Shown: piece by piece, positions 10,161 through 23,439 of the stretch
Position numbering within the stretch: the stretch's first letter is position 1
How the letters are laid out: each line of letters starts with the position of its first letter
Source: Lathyrus oleraceus
Taxonomy: Eukaryota > Streptophyta > Magnoliopsida > Fabales > Fabaceae
NCBI RefSeq assembly: GCF_024323335.1
Contig: NC_066581.1
Location: 31,244,699 to 31,308,698 of the forward strand
Direction: 5' to 3'
DNA length: 64,000 nucleotides
The notes under the pieces: model-generated
What the model was told of the DNA's origin: nothing
Seen by the model: the letters and a program-made list of their open reading frames with translations, nothing else
Databases searched by the model: none
Made by a program: the position numbers and the translations under genes

Positions 10161-10797
10161 GAGTGACCAATGAGGTCTTACACTCTATCCTTCCATATCA
10201 CAGGAGCAAATGCCAAAGTAATGGACTTACAATTGTCCTCAATGGGCAAACAACAATGATAGCATCACAAAACAAATGAGATGATCCTGCATTAATGGCA
10301 ATTGATGATGATGATAAATGCATAGCATACAAGCAAGCAAGTGCATATGAAGCAATCAATCAAGCAATGAATAGCAAACAACACACTCTATAGCCAAACA
10401 ATGGGGGCTCACACAAGAGGGTTTGACTTTAAAAGTCCACTGTAATGGGTGAAGGTTGCTCTTAACCTGGCCATTGAGGGGCTCAGATGAAGCAGATGAA
10501 AAGGAGATGAGGGGTGTGCCTCATTGCTTCTATCTCATATCAGAGAGAGCATCAAAGAAAGTGTGGGAGTTCAGAAAGTAGGAACTCTCTCCACATTATT
10601 GACTCGATTAGATCTTGGGTATTTATCTCATTGCTTCAACCAGATACTGGGAGCAAAGAGAGGACACACTGAATAGTGGGGGATAGATTACTTATCCCTA
10701 CCTTCCACCAATTGCCTTACTTGAAGGACTTTTCCTGCTTAGGACGAATATAAACAAACACAGGCATTGCCTCTTAAGGAGGACTTCAGACAGTTTG

Positions 10798-10819
10798 CCC
10801 GGTCAAATAACAGACCGGG
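10798..10819 (-). other. Conserved mid-LTR hairpin (B2 type)
   Basis: CCCGGTC-AAATAACA-GACCGGG. Compared with the A type, stem position 6 changed from C-G to T-A on both sides, keeping all seven pairs. Confidence 0.75.
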
Positions 10820-12349
10820 TCTCCAGACTACATGAAGAAGAAGTAATTATACCTCGGAGCAAATGCTAAAAGCAAAGCAAGCAATCAAGTTCAAAGAACT
10901 TAAGCAACTAAAGCACCTGCAAAAGTCAAACTTATTAGCAAACAAGTCAACAGTCAAAACAAAAAGGAAATGAACCAATAGTCACACAGAGGGACCAATT
11001 GTGCAAAGCACAAAGACTCAAGCATATGAGTCACCTACAAAACAAAGGTTAGCACATCATATAATTCAACTCAAACAAATATTTGAATGATCCTCAAGGC
11101 ATTGGTGCTTAACCTGAAACAGATGAACTCAATCATAAGCTCAGAAGACCACTAGGGCTAGCCTAGGGTCAAAGATGAAAGAAAAAGTCAAGGCAGCAAG
11201 CAATGTTCAATCAAAGTCAAATGCAATCATGTAGGAAGCAAATACAATTGGATTCAAACTTATATCATGCATCAAGATCATTTCATAAGCCAAAGAATGC
11301 AAAGCATAGCAAGAGAAGCACACAAAAGTCAACAGCAAAGACTTCATTCAAAAGTCAACTCAAACATTTTCAAAAATTATGAAATAAATCACACTCAATC
11401 CTAACATCTAACATGGTATACATGTAAAATTTCATGGCATTTGGATGAGAGGAAGGCAGTCAATGAAATTCATGAAGTCAGATCAAATTCAAGCAAGCAT
11501 GGTGAAAGTCAACAAGCATAGGTCAACTTCAAAAAATCATATCAATTTGAAAACAGAAGATAAATGAATGAGATTAACATCAATGCAAAGCTTGAAGTGT
11601 CTAGTTATCACATATGAAATTTCATGGTCATGTGATATGATTTGAGAATTTCACAAAGGATTTGGCAAGGCATAGCACAAAAAGTCAACAAATGAACACA
11701 TGTGGAAGGAAATTCACAATCAAATGGAAAACAGCAAGATTAATTCCAAGAAAATTCATACATCAATTAGACATACAAGGGATCATTCATGCAAAATTTG
11801 GGATCATTTGGATAAGAGGAAGCATGTGAACAAAAATCATACATTTGCAAATCATTGGTGTGACACAAATGGTCACACCCTAATTCAAAAATTCATATCT
11901 ATCAAACCACAAATGGGAAATCCACAAACTTTATATGGAAATGAAGATCAATGTGTCTAGTTTTACCACAAAAAATTTCAAAGGCATTGGATGCAATATG
12001 ACAATTTCACAAAAGGATGGCACAATGTATCATTTATGCATACATGTTGGGAAAATAATTACCAATAAAAACCAACCAATGGAAAATTCATTAAAAATCA
12101 CAATTAAAAACTAGACTCAATCATGAACATGATGGAAAAAGAATCATAATTTTTGGATGAAAAATGAATTAGAAAATAATTGTTGAAGTTGGATGAAATA
12201 ATGATGCAAACATGAACAAGATGGTATGGCAATTGGTCAACATGAGAGTCAATGATGGCAGACTTGTAATTTCTGCCAACTTAAGTGAAACGACACAGCT
12301 TTGGTAAGGCAAATAAAATGTTGTGATTGGCTCTCATATTAATAGAACA

Positions 12350-14380
12350 GTGGCATGCGCATGGAATCAACAACAACAACCAATCAGCTCCAACATTCTA
12401 GGTTCACATGCATTTTAGGGTTTTGGCAAACAGCAAACAGACTTTCAACAAGCCCAAACGAGCAGCATGGCAATAGGACGGTTCATACAGCATCTAAACG
12501 AACACAAACCAGCATGTTCATAAATTTTGGACAAGTTTTAACAGCATGAACAACAAACAACAACAGCCAATTGTAGTTCAAATTCAGGAAAATCTCATGC
12601 AGCATTAGGGGATGGAAGCAACCATATGCATTCAATGTTCATGCATCAATCAATCAAAACAAGAACCAATCAACAACACCAAAACAGCATGGAAAGTAAT
12701 AAGTTCATGCAACATTTGCAACATGACAACAACCGATGCATCAAAATTCTGGGCAGTGGCAAGACAGAAACATCATGCAACATTCAACCATCACCTAACA
12801 TATGCGACCCAACACAACAAACATGTAACAGCATGGTATTGACAGCATGGTATAAGGTGTTCATCAACATCCAAACAAAATGAACAACAGCAAACAACAT
12901 GTGGATTTAGCAAGCAGCAGGACATTGATGTTTGTCAATTATTATCACTTGAAATTCAGCATAGCAGTACATCAACATTCAGCCTAGCAGCATGGTATAG
13001 CAGCAACAATAAACAAGCATGGTCATGGAACACTATCCTCATGATTCAAACATCAGCATTATGCACCATTAACAACAAACCAAACAAAATCTTGAGAAAA
13101 TTTTGGACAGGACAAATTTTGGAAACAGCAGCATAGTGCATTTAAAAATCTAGGCGTGGCAGGTTTGAACAGCAGCATGGTTCTACCACAGCAATGGTAT
13201 CATGTGACTTCATGCAATCAATTCAAACTGAAACCCAACAAGAGCTCACAAACAGCATGGCAAGAGCATTCTTCTCATGTCCATTAACAAATAAAACTCA
13301 AACAGCCACATGGACTCCACATGATAATACACACATGATGCTTATGCAACATATAACAGCAACTAACATCATTCAACAACAGCAGGACAATGCATAGCAG
13401 TATTGTTAACATCATGGTATTCATCATCATGTTCATCAAAAACAACACAAGCATGACAAAAAGATTTTTGGGCATATCAAGTAGTTTAACAGCAGCAAAG
13501 GTATTCATCAATAGCAGCAGTATTTCATCCTTCAGTTTCATCATCATGTAATTATCAAACCAGGTAATAATCAAGCATCCACAACAAACATTAAGCATGT
13601 GAATTTTTCTGGACATAGTAAGGTTTTATAACCAGCAGCATGGTTTCAGTACAGCAAAGAACCAGTTCATGTTTTATCCTCATCGAACCAAAATCGAGCA
13701 ACAGCATGGCATTGAAAGGTATTATGCAACATGAGCACTAATAAACAGCCAATGTTTATACAACATGAAAGCATGACTTCTGGAAGGAAACAGCAGGTTT
13801 CTGACAACAGCAGCATTCATATTTATCCATCATCAAACAATCGATCATTCAATTTGAATCACACACACAGCGTGGCAATGATTACATAGCAAGCAGTCAA
13901 GAGCATTAACAATTAATCATGGCAAGGAGGTACTGTCATCATGCAGTAGCATCAATCAACAGCAAAACAAAACAGCATAGCACAGTAGGTTCATGCAAAT
14001 ATCATGCAACGTTGAACAACCAACACCCAACACAACGAACACAATGCAATGGATTTTCAGAGCAGGCCTATGAGATTCAAAACTGCAGCAGGTTTTAGCA
14101 AGCAAAATATCAAGTTCATGTTTCATCACCATCAAACCAAACAAGTTTTGAGCAACAACACATAAATGACATAGCATTAGCACCTATGTAGCATCATGAC
14201 ACTAACACACACAACCTATTTCATGAGGATTTCTTGGCAAACTAAAAATAGCAAAAAAACAGCAGCATTCATCATCATGTAAAATCAATCAGTGTCAACA
14301 TGCCCAGAAAATGAAACCAGGCATGTTAAAAGCATCATCAAGCATCCAACAACAAGAATATAATGTCTATTTTCATTAAC
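12350..14380. repeat. CAGCATGG/CAACA-rich expansion in B2 LTR
   Basis: About 2 kb in which AACAGCA, CAGCATGG, CATCAAC and ACAACA recur irregularly with no fixed period. Not present in the B LTR, where the flanking motifs are about 0.4 kb apart. It lies between the donor motif and the hairpin, so inside the putative leader. Open frames rich in Q, H and N here are composition artefacts. Confidence 0.6.
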
Positions 14381-14548
14381 TCAACATGGATAGGGTGAAT
14401 CGAGCTAAAACTTATTTGAGCATACACCATAAAATTCACTTTTCTCACAGCACAAACAGCCAATTAGCATGATGTAAGCTGCAACGGATTCAATGATATA
14501 TGCTCTACCAGAAATACACCATGGTTTGGAGAAAAAGAAGGTCGAGAA

Positions 14549-14554
14549 ACTTAC
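14549..14554 (-). promoter_or_regulatory. GTAAGT donor-like motif in B2
   Basis: Sense AACAAGTAAGTTTCTCGA, 365 nt downstream of the TATA box. Confidence 0.5.
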
Positions 14555-14918
14555 TTGTTTTTGAGGAGAATGAAAACAGTGGTTGTTTGGAGGATATAGC
14601 CCGATGCAGATGAGGATAATGGTTAGAAGTGATGAATCCTTGAGGTAGGTGAGCTCAGCCAAGCTTGGAATCATTCATAGCTCGATTTGCCATTGTTGTG
14701 TCTTGGTAAAACAGAGCTTGGAAATGGAGTAACAGCTGGGATTTAATGATTCCACTGACTCTCAAATGCTGTCTAGATGAAGAAGCAATAAAGGTTGTTT
14801 TAAGGTTCTTTGTGTTTTGGCAGAAAATGCACTATATGCAAAAAAATGCAAAAGTGAGAGGATGATGATTTTCTCTCGTGGAGGCTGCCAAACTAGGGTT
14901 GGATTTGACAGAATGAAG

Positions 14919-14928
14919 CTTATATGTG
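14919..14928 (-). promoter_or_regulatory. TATA box of B2 LTR
   Basis: Sense ACATATAAGC, about 1.3 kb from the LTR start and in the same relative place as the A-type TATATAAG. Confidence 0.55.
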
Positions 14929-16225
14929 ATCTGTTTTAGGTCCTTAATCCATGTTGTAAATTGGTTTAGTGTTAATGCACTCATTTGCATTTTTGCTAAG
15001 TGGAAGAATGTGGAACATGGAGGGTGTACCTTGCACGTTTTTGGGCCTCAAGACAGGCTGCTAGCAGACTGTATGTTTGCTGTTTTTGTGGTACATGTAC
15101 TGCTGTACTGATTTTGTTCAAATGAAAGCCAATTGCCAATTTTGTCCATTTTGCATTTTGATTCAAGATGATGGGAAAATGGTAATATGATGATGGTTTT
15201 AGGCTTGGAGCAAGTTTCAAATATGGTTTAAAACATTTCCCAATTGGCAAAATGATGAAAAAGTCCATAAATCAAAAAGTCAAAGTTTGGTCAAACTTTG
15301 AATTTAAATGAAAAGGTCCAAAAATGCCATTTTGAATGGTAAGGTTTTAGGTCATGAAATTTATATTTTGGAAAGAGGATGAAAAATGTGGTTTGTAGGA
15401 AAAAACCCACCAAATTTGGCCTTATGGTTTGAAAGTTATGGCTTGTTGAAGTTCAAAAATTGGTGAAAATGATTTGATCATATCTTGACAACCACACATG
15501 GGATTTTGATGTTCTTGGACTTTTTGAAAATGGGAGAACAAGATCTTCAACTTTCATGTTGGGCAAAAAATCATTTGAAGCTTGTATCATGATGTAAGTT
15601 TAAGATCAAGAAGTTTCCATTTTTGGCAGTTGAAATTACAGGTCCACTTTCTATTTCTGGAAAATTTCTGATTGGCTTGGTTTTCTTCCATGATGAGGCT
15701 TGACATGATAGATGAGGCTTATACAAGCATGAATGAACTTCTCCAGATCAATTCTATCCATCAAATTCTGATTAAATCAACTGTTGACCAAGTTTGACTT
15801 TTCTAGGGTTTTGAGTGACTGGACTTCTTCTGATGAATTCCAAACCCTAATTCCTTGAGAACTTGATTTCAAATGATGTCTCAAGATGTATGAGCTCTTG
15901 ATTGTTGATCATGGTGCCCAAATTCTGCAAGAATGGCCACCATCCATTGCTTTGACTGATCAATGACTGATTTTGACCTAATTGCTGATGATTGCTTCAA
16001 CTGCAAGCAACAAGGTTAGACTGACAATATTTTTGTACTTTTTGAATGATAAACATATGAAAGCAAAGATATACAAATGCAAAGTATGCTTGGTGATCAA
16101 GAAACAAACCTACAAGGCAATCTATCCACTAAGGGGAAAGCAAAGGCATGCAATGATCCTTGAGGCCATGATATGATATGATATGGGCCATGAGGGATCT
16201 TAGGGCCCAAAATTGGGGTCTCACA

Positions 16226-16230
16226 GCAGG
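16226..16230. repeat. Right TSD (GCAGG) of B2
   Basis: Directly follows TCTCACA; partner of 8549-8553. Confidence 0.95.
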
Positions 16231-17197
16231 GACTTACAATTGCATCCTCACATACAATCAAATGAAACATTATGGTCATAGGAAAGCAAATGCCAACTTG
16301 CAGGGACTTACAATTGCATCCTCACATAAACAAAGAAAAGCAAAACATGGATGTCAGATGCCAATCTATCTGGGCTTACTCTAACCTCCACAGTATGGTC
16401 CTAGGAATACAAATGTCAACTTGCAGGGACTTACAGTTGTATCCTCACATACAACAAACAAAACAACATGTGATCATAGGAAAGCAAACGCCAACTTACA
16501 GGGACTTATAATTGCATCCTCACATACAAACAAACAAATGCATCAAGCAAAGATAAGATGAGTGGCCAATGAAATGGTCTTATACTCACTTCCATATCCT
16601 AGGAGCAATAGCCAATGAATGGTCTTACAATCGTCCTCAATGGGAAAACAACAATGATAAGGTCACAAAGACAAATGGGATGATCATGCACTAATGAGCA
16701 ATTAATGATGATAAATGCATAGAGCATACAAGCAAACATGTGCATATGAAACAATCAAGCAATCAATGAAAGCAATCAGCACACACTATAACCAAACAAG
16801 GAGGCTCATACAAAAGGGTTAGGCATTGAAGCCAACTGGAATAGGGTAAAGGTGCTCTTAACCTTGCCATTGAGGGGGCTAAGGTGAAGCAGATGAAAGG
16901 ATATGAGGGGTGTGCCTCATTGCTCTTATCCCTGGTCAGGGAGAGCATTTGAATATCAGAAGGTGTGGGAGTTCAGAAAGTAGGAACTCTCTCCACATAT
17001 TAGACTCTATAGATCTTGGGTTTGGATCTCAATGCTACAACCATGTAATGGGAGCAAGGAGAAGACTCACAGAATAGTAGGAGATAGGTTGCTTATCTCT
17101 TTGATCTACCAATTGCCTTATTAAAAGGACTTTTCCTGCTTGGGACAAATGTAAACATACACAAGCATTGCCTCTTAAGGAGGACTTCAGACAGTTG

Positions 17198-17219
17198 CCT
17201 GGCCAAATAACAGGCCAGG
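17198..17219 (-). other. Conserved mid-LTR hairpin (B type)
   Basis: CCTGGCC-AAATAACA-GGCCAGG. Stem position 3 changed from C-G to T-A relative to the A type, with pairing kept. The other B LTR copy is at 49834-49855. Confidence 0.75.
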
Positions 17220-19133
17220 TCTTCCAGACTACATGAAGAAAAGGGATTATACCTCAAATGCAAATTGCTAAAAAGCAAAGCAAAGAAAGTTCAAAGAACT
17301 AAGCAACTAATGGTACCTGAAATAGTCAAACAAATCAGTACACAGTTCAACAGTTACAGCAAAAGGAGGTAGGAAACAACAGTCAAAACAGACAGGCAAA
17401 TGTGCAAAGCACAAGACTCAAATCACATGAGTCAAGCCACCTACAAAACCAAGAGGTTAGCACATGATAAACAATCAAGCTTAATCAAATTTGTATGATC
17501 TCTTTGAAGCATTGGTTGCTCAACCTGAAACAATGAACTCAAACATAAGCCAGGAGACCCCTAGGACAAGCCTAGGGTCAAAATGAGATGAGAAAGTCAA
17601 AACAGCAAGGGATAGTCAACCGAAATCAAGTTTAAACAATCAAGAAGCAAACTCAATTGGTCCCACATTCATATCATTCATCATCATGATTTCATAAGCA
17701 AAAGAAGTCAAAGCATGGCAAATGAAGGCTCATAGAAGTCAACAGCAAGACTTAGCTCAAAACCAATCATAGACAATTCCAAAAATCATCAAATAATTCA
17801 TGCTCAATCATAATCCATAACATGACATGCATATCAAATTTCAGCTCATTTGGATCATGGGAAGATGGTCAATGAAAATCAGAAAGTCAAAGCAAGTTTA
17901 AGCATGCTCAAAGAAGTCAACCAAACATGCATCAACTTCACAAATTCATAAATCAGTGATAACAAATGATAAATGAATGGGATCAACACCATGGCAAAGC
18001 TTAGGATGTCTACTAATCACATGTAAAATTTCAAATTCATCCAATAAAGTATGAGAATTTCACAAAGGAAATGGCAACATGTATCACACAAGTCAACATT
18101 TTGGTCAAACAGGGGAGAAAATCTCAAACAATTAGAAAATGCCACAATTAATTCCAAGAAAATTCACATGTGAACTAGACATACAAGAGTAGGTTCATGC
18201 AAAAATTCACATCAAATTGAGGTCAGGAAGCATGGTATCAAAAATCATGAAATTGCACATCAATGGTGTGACACAAATTGTCACACCCTAATTCAAAAAT
18301 TCATAACTCAATGACCAGATAAGATAAATTCATGAACTCTACATCAAAATCACCATGGATGAGTCTAGTTTATGCACAAAAAATTTCAGATCAAATGGAT
18401 AATGCATGACTATTTCACAAAGGATTTGGCCAAGGGTACAAAATATGCATACATGAACAAAACCCTAATGCCATTTAAAATCTAGCCATCCAAAAAATCA
18501 GCAAAAATCATGATAAAAAAGTAGACATTCATGTGAACATGATGCAAAATTTTTATGAAATTTGGAATTGAATTGAAGATGTTATGAATTTTAGAAGATG
18601 AGCATATCAAATGACATAAATAAACAATTAAACATGGATTGATAAGTCAAAATGGTTGACCAGTGGCAATATGGTAATTAGGTGACCATTTAAATGAAAC
18701 GGTGAGTATTGATCTCCTGCGTGTCACACGGTAACAGGGCATGGGCAATAAAACAGTGCAGGGCCATGCAAAACACGATACAGCAGCCAATTGCAATTTG
18801 AAAAGAAAATCTGGAAAAAAAGCTCTTAGGGTTTTACGCATACAGTGGTATCATCTCCTTCCTCATCAAATCGAAATTTTCAAAACACCCAGAAATAGCA
18901 ATTAAGCACACCATTCGAACAAGTGAACCAAGCACATGCATAATCCAGCCATAGTTTTCAGTAAATCGAACCATACAAAACAAATCATACAAGAACATGT
19001 TTGGATGTAAAATTTGAAAACCAGATTTCTCTTAACACAAGCAACCATTTCAAGTGATACAAAGTTCAATGGAATCAGCATCAAAAGATCTATCCTAAAC
19101 ATAGCATAATTTGGTAAATGGTGAGACTCGAAC

Positions 19134-19139
19134 ACTTAC
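19134..19139 (-). promoter_or_regulatory. GTAAGT donor-like motif in B 3' LTR
   Basis: Sense ATCAAGTAAGTGTTCGA, 366 nt from the TATA-like box. The other LTR copy is at 51771-51776. Confidence 0.5.
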
Positions 19140-19504
19140 TTGATTTTGAAGAAAAGAGTGGAGCAGTGGTTATTTTGGTGATGCAAGCTCAAACAGATGA
19201 AGATTATGGTTGATATTGATGGATACTTGAAGCAATCTAGCTCAGTGATGCTTGAGAATGTCCAAATCGAAAATCACCATTAATGTGCTTGGAGAAAACA
19301 GAACATGAGTAGGCTGTTCCAGCTGGGGTTTGATGCTTCAAAAGACTTCCAAATGATGGCCAGGTGATGAAACAAGGAAGGTGGCTCGTGGTTCTTTAGA
19401 GTTTTTGAGCAGAAATTGCAAAATGTGAAAATGGTGTTCTTGAGAGAAGAGGGTTTTCTGTATGTTTGTGAGGCTGCAGCTAGGGTTGAAATGACAGAAA
19501 ATAA

Positions 19505-19513
19505 GTTTAAATA
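19505..19513 (-). promoter_or_regulatory. TATA-like box of B LTR
   Basis: Sense TATTTAAAC, aligned with TATATAAG of A by the neighbouring TTTTCTGTC context. The other LTR copy is at 52142-52150. Confidence 0.5.
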
Positions 19514-20656
19514 CTTCTGTTTTGCATTGCTAATGAAGGTGCTAATCAAGGTTATCCCAAATGAAGCAACTTTGCCATTTGCTAATTTTCCACCATATGC
19601 ACATGGGGTGTGTGGTCTGGCCGAGTTTGGGCCTTGGACAAGCTTCAAATATCATCCCAAAACATTTCCAATTGGCCACAAGTGTTTAAAAATGGCTAAA
19701 TCAAAAAGTCAACTTTTCAACATACTTGAAATTAATTAAGACAAGTCCAAAAATGCCATTTTGCATGGTAAGGTTTTGGTACATGAGGATGACATTTTTG
19801 GAAAGAGGGGATTAAATAGGACTTGTAGGAAAAAACCCCACCAAATTTGGCCAAATGGTTTGAGAGATATGGCCTTTTGAAGTTCACAAATTTTTGAGAT
19901 TGAAATGATCATATCTTGCCAACCATACATGGGAATTGAGTGTTCTTGGACTTTTTGGAAATGGGAGAACAAGATATTCAACTTTCATGTTGGGCAAAAA
20001 TTCATTTGAAGCTTGTATCATGATGCAAGATTAAGATCAAGAAGTTTCCATTTTTGGCAATTTTGAATTACAGGTCAACCTTCTATTTCTGGAAATATTC
20101 TGTCTGACTTTATTTTCTTCACTGTGGATGCTTGACATGATATATGAAGCTTGTATAGACATGAATGAGACCTCTCAGACCAAATCCCATCATCAAATCA
20201 CTGATTAAATGGACAGTTGACCAAGTTTGACTTTCTAGGGTTTTGCTTGACTGAAGCACCTTCTGATGAATTCCAAACCCTAATTCCTTGATATCTTGAT
20301 TCCAAATGATGTCCCAAGTTATATGAACTCTTGATTATTGATCATGATGCCCAAATTCTGCAAGAATGGCCACCATCCACTGCAATGACTGACTTTGACT
20401 GATTTTGACCTAATTGCTGATGATTGCTTCAACTGCAAGCAACAAGGTTAAATGACAATATTTTTGTACTTTTTGGTTAGTAAACATATGAAAAGCAAAG
20501 ATATACAAATGCAAGACATGCTTGGTGATCAAGAATCAACTCACAAGGCAACCTACCCACTAGGAGGGGAGCTAGGGCATGCAATGATCCTTGAGGCTAT
20601 GATATGATATGATATGGGCCATGAGGGATCTTAGGGCCCAAAATTGGGGTCTTACA

Positions 20657-20670
20657 GATGCCCCTATTTA
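20657..20670 (-). other. Polypurine tract of B
   Basis: Sense TTAAATAGGGGCATC immediately before TGTAAGACCCC. Shares AATAGGGGCA with element A. Confidence 0.7.
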
Positions 20671-21180
20671 AGGTCATTCTAGCCGGAGAAGTGAAGTTTA
20701 GAAATCTTCATCTCGACGCGGTAGAATGGGCTTAAATAACAGTAATGAGACAAATTTTGGTCCCTAAGAGACCTCATGATGCAAATGTATGTATGCAAAA
20801 GACACAAATTCTGTGGGGAATATGATTCACACAGAATAAAAGACGATCCATCGGAGTAATACACTCACCAGGAACAGAGACTCTAACAAGACTCTAGTTG
20901 GGGATAAACAAAACTGATACAACGTGAACAAAACACGACTCTGATTAGGGAAACAGAAATCAGACTGGAGGCCTCACTGGGGAGTGAAGGACTCACACTG
21001 GGGAAAAGAATTCCAAAGGAAAATAAATCCATTGGAAAGACACAAACTGACTCCTGGGGAGAAGCAACAGGAAACTTCACTGAGGAAGCACCAAAGAAAT
21101 GAGGTGTTACCGGTATAAGGGTAACAAACTCAGGAAGGAACACCAAGGATACCGGGTTGTAGGTATGTAACAGGTGACCG
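20671..21180 (-). other. Noncoding start of B 3' internal region
   Basis: No gene seen. Contains repeated (A)CTGGGGA phrases near 20970-21060 and a small hairpin ATACC-GGGTTGTA-GGTAT near 21150. Confidence 0.5.
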
Positions 21181-22480
21181 ACCAAAGACGTGAATTGGTG
21201 TGTGTTCCAAAACACTCATCATCCTGAAGAGAGCGAAAGCAAACTTGTTTATAGGATGGATATTTGATTCTGTAAAGAATGCAAATCTTACTCAGTTGGG
21301 GAAACAAACAAAGTGTTCGACAAGAGAGTGCATGAGATATATTATCTATAGCCGTCAAAACGTAGATAATGTACTCGCATGGAAAATTATCCTGAACCGG
21401 GTTGTAGGTTGTTTATAGGATAAAATCCGAAATCGTGAATTGGTTTGTGTTCCAAGACACTCATCACCCTGAAGAAAGCTAGAACAGCAGACTTGTTTAT
21501 AGGATGGCCGAAAAAACGTGAATTGGTGTGTGTTCCAAAACACTCATCACCCTGAAGAAAGCTAGAACAGCAAACTTGTTTATAGGATGGACATTCGATT
21601 CCACAAGGAATACGAAACTTACTCTGTGGAGAAAACAATCAAAAGATTGACCCAAGAGTGAACGAGATATAATATCCATTACCGGCATACCGTGGATAGT
21701 ATACTCAAAAGGAAAATTATCCTGAACCGGGTTGTAGGTTGTTTATAGGATAAAATCCGAAATCATGAATTGGTTTGTGTTCCAAAACACTCATCACCCT
21801 GAAGAAAGCTAGAACAGCAGACTTGTTTATAGGATGGACATTCGATTCCACAAGGAATACGAATCTTACTCTGCGGAGAAAACAATCAAAAGATTGACCC
21901 AAGAGTGAACGAGATATAATATCCATTACCGTCAGAACGTGGATAGAATACTCACAAAGGAAGATTATCCTGAACCGGGTTGTAGGTTGTTTATAGGATA
22001 AAAATCCGAAGACGTGAATTGGTTTGTGTTCCAAGACACTCATCACCCTGAAGAAAGCTAGAACAGCAGACTTGTTTATAGGATGGACATTCGATTCCAC
22101 AAGGAATACGAAACTTACTCTGTGGAGAAAACAATCAAAAGATTGACCCAAGAGTGAACGAGATATAATATCCATTACCGGCATACCGTGGATAGTATAC
22201 TCAAAAGGAAAATTATCCTGAACCGGGTTGTAGGTTGTTTATAGGATAAAATCCGAAATCGTGAATTGGTTTGTGTTCCAAAACACTCATCACCCTGAAG
22301 AAAGCTAGAACAGCAGACTTATTTATAAGATGGACATTCAATTCCACAAGGAATATGAATCTTACTCAACTGGGGACACAAACCCAAAGAGTGCATGAGA
22401 TATAATATCCATTACCGGCAGACCGTGGATAAGAATACTCGCATGAGATATATTATCTATTACCGTCAGAACGTAGATAA
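21181..22480 (-). repeat. About 248-bp tandem repeats in B 3' internal region
   Basis: CCGGGTTGTAGGTTGTTTA recurs at 21397, 21727, 21975 and 22223; the last three are 248 bp apart. Units carry ACACTCATCACCCTGAAG, GGACATTCGATTCCACAAGG, ACTCTG(C/T)GGAGA and a hairpin TATCCA-(CCG/CGG loop)-TGGATA. The same module, diverged, occurs in A1 (1640-2180) and A2 (35880-36400). The overlapping minus-strand frames are repeat artefacts. Confidence 0.85.
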
Positions 22481-22731
22481 TAAACTCGCATGGAAGAAAC
22501 ACCAGAGATACCGGTTACTGGGTATATAATAGGTGATCTACCGAAACGTGAATTGGATTCCACTTCCAAAACACTCATCATCCTGAAGAGAGCGAAAGCA
22601 AACTTGTTTATAGGATGGATATTCGATTCTACAAAGAATACGAATCTTGCTCAGCTGGGGAAAATCAACAAAGGATTCCAACTAAAGAGCGCATGAGATA
22701 TATTATTCATTACCGGCAGACCGTGAATAAT
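22402..22731 (-). other. Set of covarying hairpins in B internal region
   Basis: 22406-22431 TATCCA/TGGATA, 22452-22481 ATTATCTA/TAGATAAT, 22702-22731 ATTATTCA/TGAATAAT. Inside each is a second short stem with a CAGA loop: CGG-CAGA-CCG or CGT-CAGA-ACG. Both outer and inner stems change on the two sides together. Confidence 0.75.
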
Positions 22732-23439
22732 ATCCTCGAAAGGAAAAGCCACCAGAGATACCGAAGTATATAATAGGTGACTATCCAGAACAGAGAGACA
22801 ATCGATACCAAGCATCCGGGTAAACGAAAGACAACTCAAAGGGATAAATTGCAAGCATCCGGCAATTATCCGACAACAAAGAAATATTCGATTCCGCAAA
22901 GGGCAATAACGAATCTTACTCAACAAAGAAAACACAAAGGCTTCGACTGAAGAGTGCATGAGATATATTATTCATTACCGGCAGACCGTGAATAATATAC
23001 TCGCATGGAAGATTATCCACAACCGGTTACTGGGTTAATAAAGGATAAATCAACCGAAAAGAAAGGCATCGGGATACCGAACTAGGTATATAATGATGAC
23101 CAGTCAAAGGGAGCAACAGACATTACCGACAAAAGGGTAAATGAAAGGCAATCTGCTGAGGATACATTGATGACAATCAATGATCCGGGGAACACAATCA
23201 CTGACAAAAGGTGAAAGGACCCGCTAGGGATAAAATTGCTAGCATACGGCAATTATCCGCAAAAGACTTACTGGGGATATAAGTGCTTATCTGAGCAACT
23301 TATCCAAGCAAAGGAAGATCGACATCAAGAACTAGATGAAGATAACCACAAGGGGGATTGTCATCGGTTGGGATGAACAACAAAGTTAACTCTGCAAGTG
23401 GAGAAAACAGGGTTTATAACTACCGGTTTGTAGGTAGAA

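Larger units (their letters stand above)
8554..16225 (-). mobile_element. Solo LTR B2 of a B-related Ogre family, 7672 bp
   Basis: Starts TGTAGCGGTGTATTCGTCGC and ends TTGGGGTCTCACA, flanked by GCAGG on both sides. Contains no PBS, PPT or coding sequence, and its motif order is that of one B LTR from end to end, so it is a single LTR left after LTR-LTR recombination. About 2 kb longer than the B LTR because of a CAGCATGG-rich block at 12350-14380. Contents: U5 module 8898-8963, repeats 9580-10160, hairpin 10798-10819, donor 14549-14554, TATA 14919-14928. It is absent from the duplicate LTR, so it came after the duplication. Confidence 0.9.
7759..20656 (-). repeat. 3' LTR of B (sense-5' 5.2 kb), interrupted by B2
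   Basis: Pieces 7759-8553 and 16226-20656 join to match 48072-53293 with roughly ten single-base differences seen by eye. It ends in GGGGTCTTACA at 20656, followed by the PPT. Contents: repeated GATGCCA...TGGACTTAC modules (8284-8553 and 16226-16540), hairpin 17198-17219, GTAAGT donor 19134-19139, TATA-like 19505-19513. The sense-3' end of this LTR, beyond A1, is left of the window. Confidence 0.85.

Noticed and set aside
12355..13616. Q/N/H-rich frames in the B2 LTR
   Set aside because: Composition artefacts of the CAGCA/CAACA-rich expansion on both strands.
19416..19739. 107-residue plus-strand frame, repeated at 52053-52376
   Set aside because: It lies in the antisense U3 of the B LTR and is present twice only because both LTRs are. 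No domain or homology seen.
21355..22184. Minus-strand frames up to 155 residues with repeated motifs
   Set aside because: They coincide with the 248-bp repeat array and differ only by repeat copy; no similarity to Ogre proteins.
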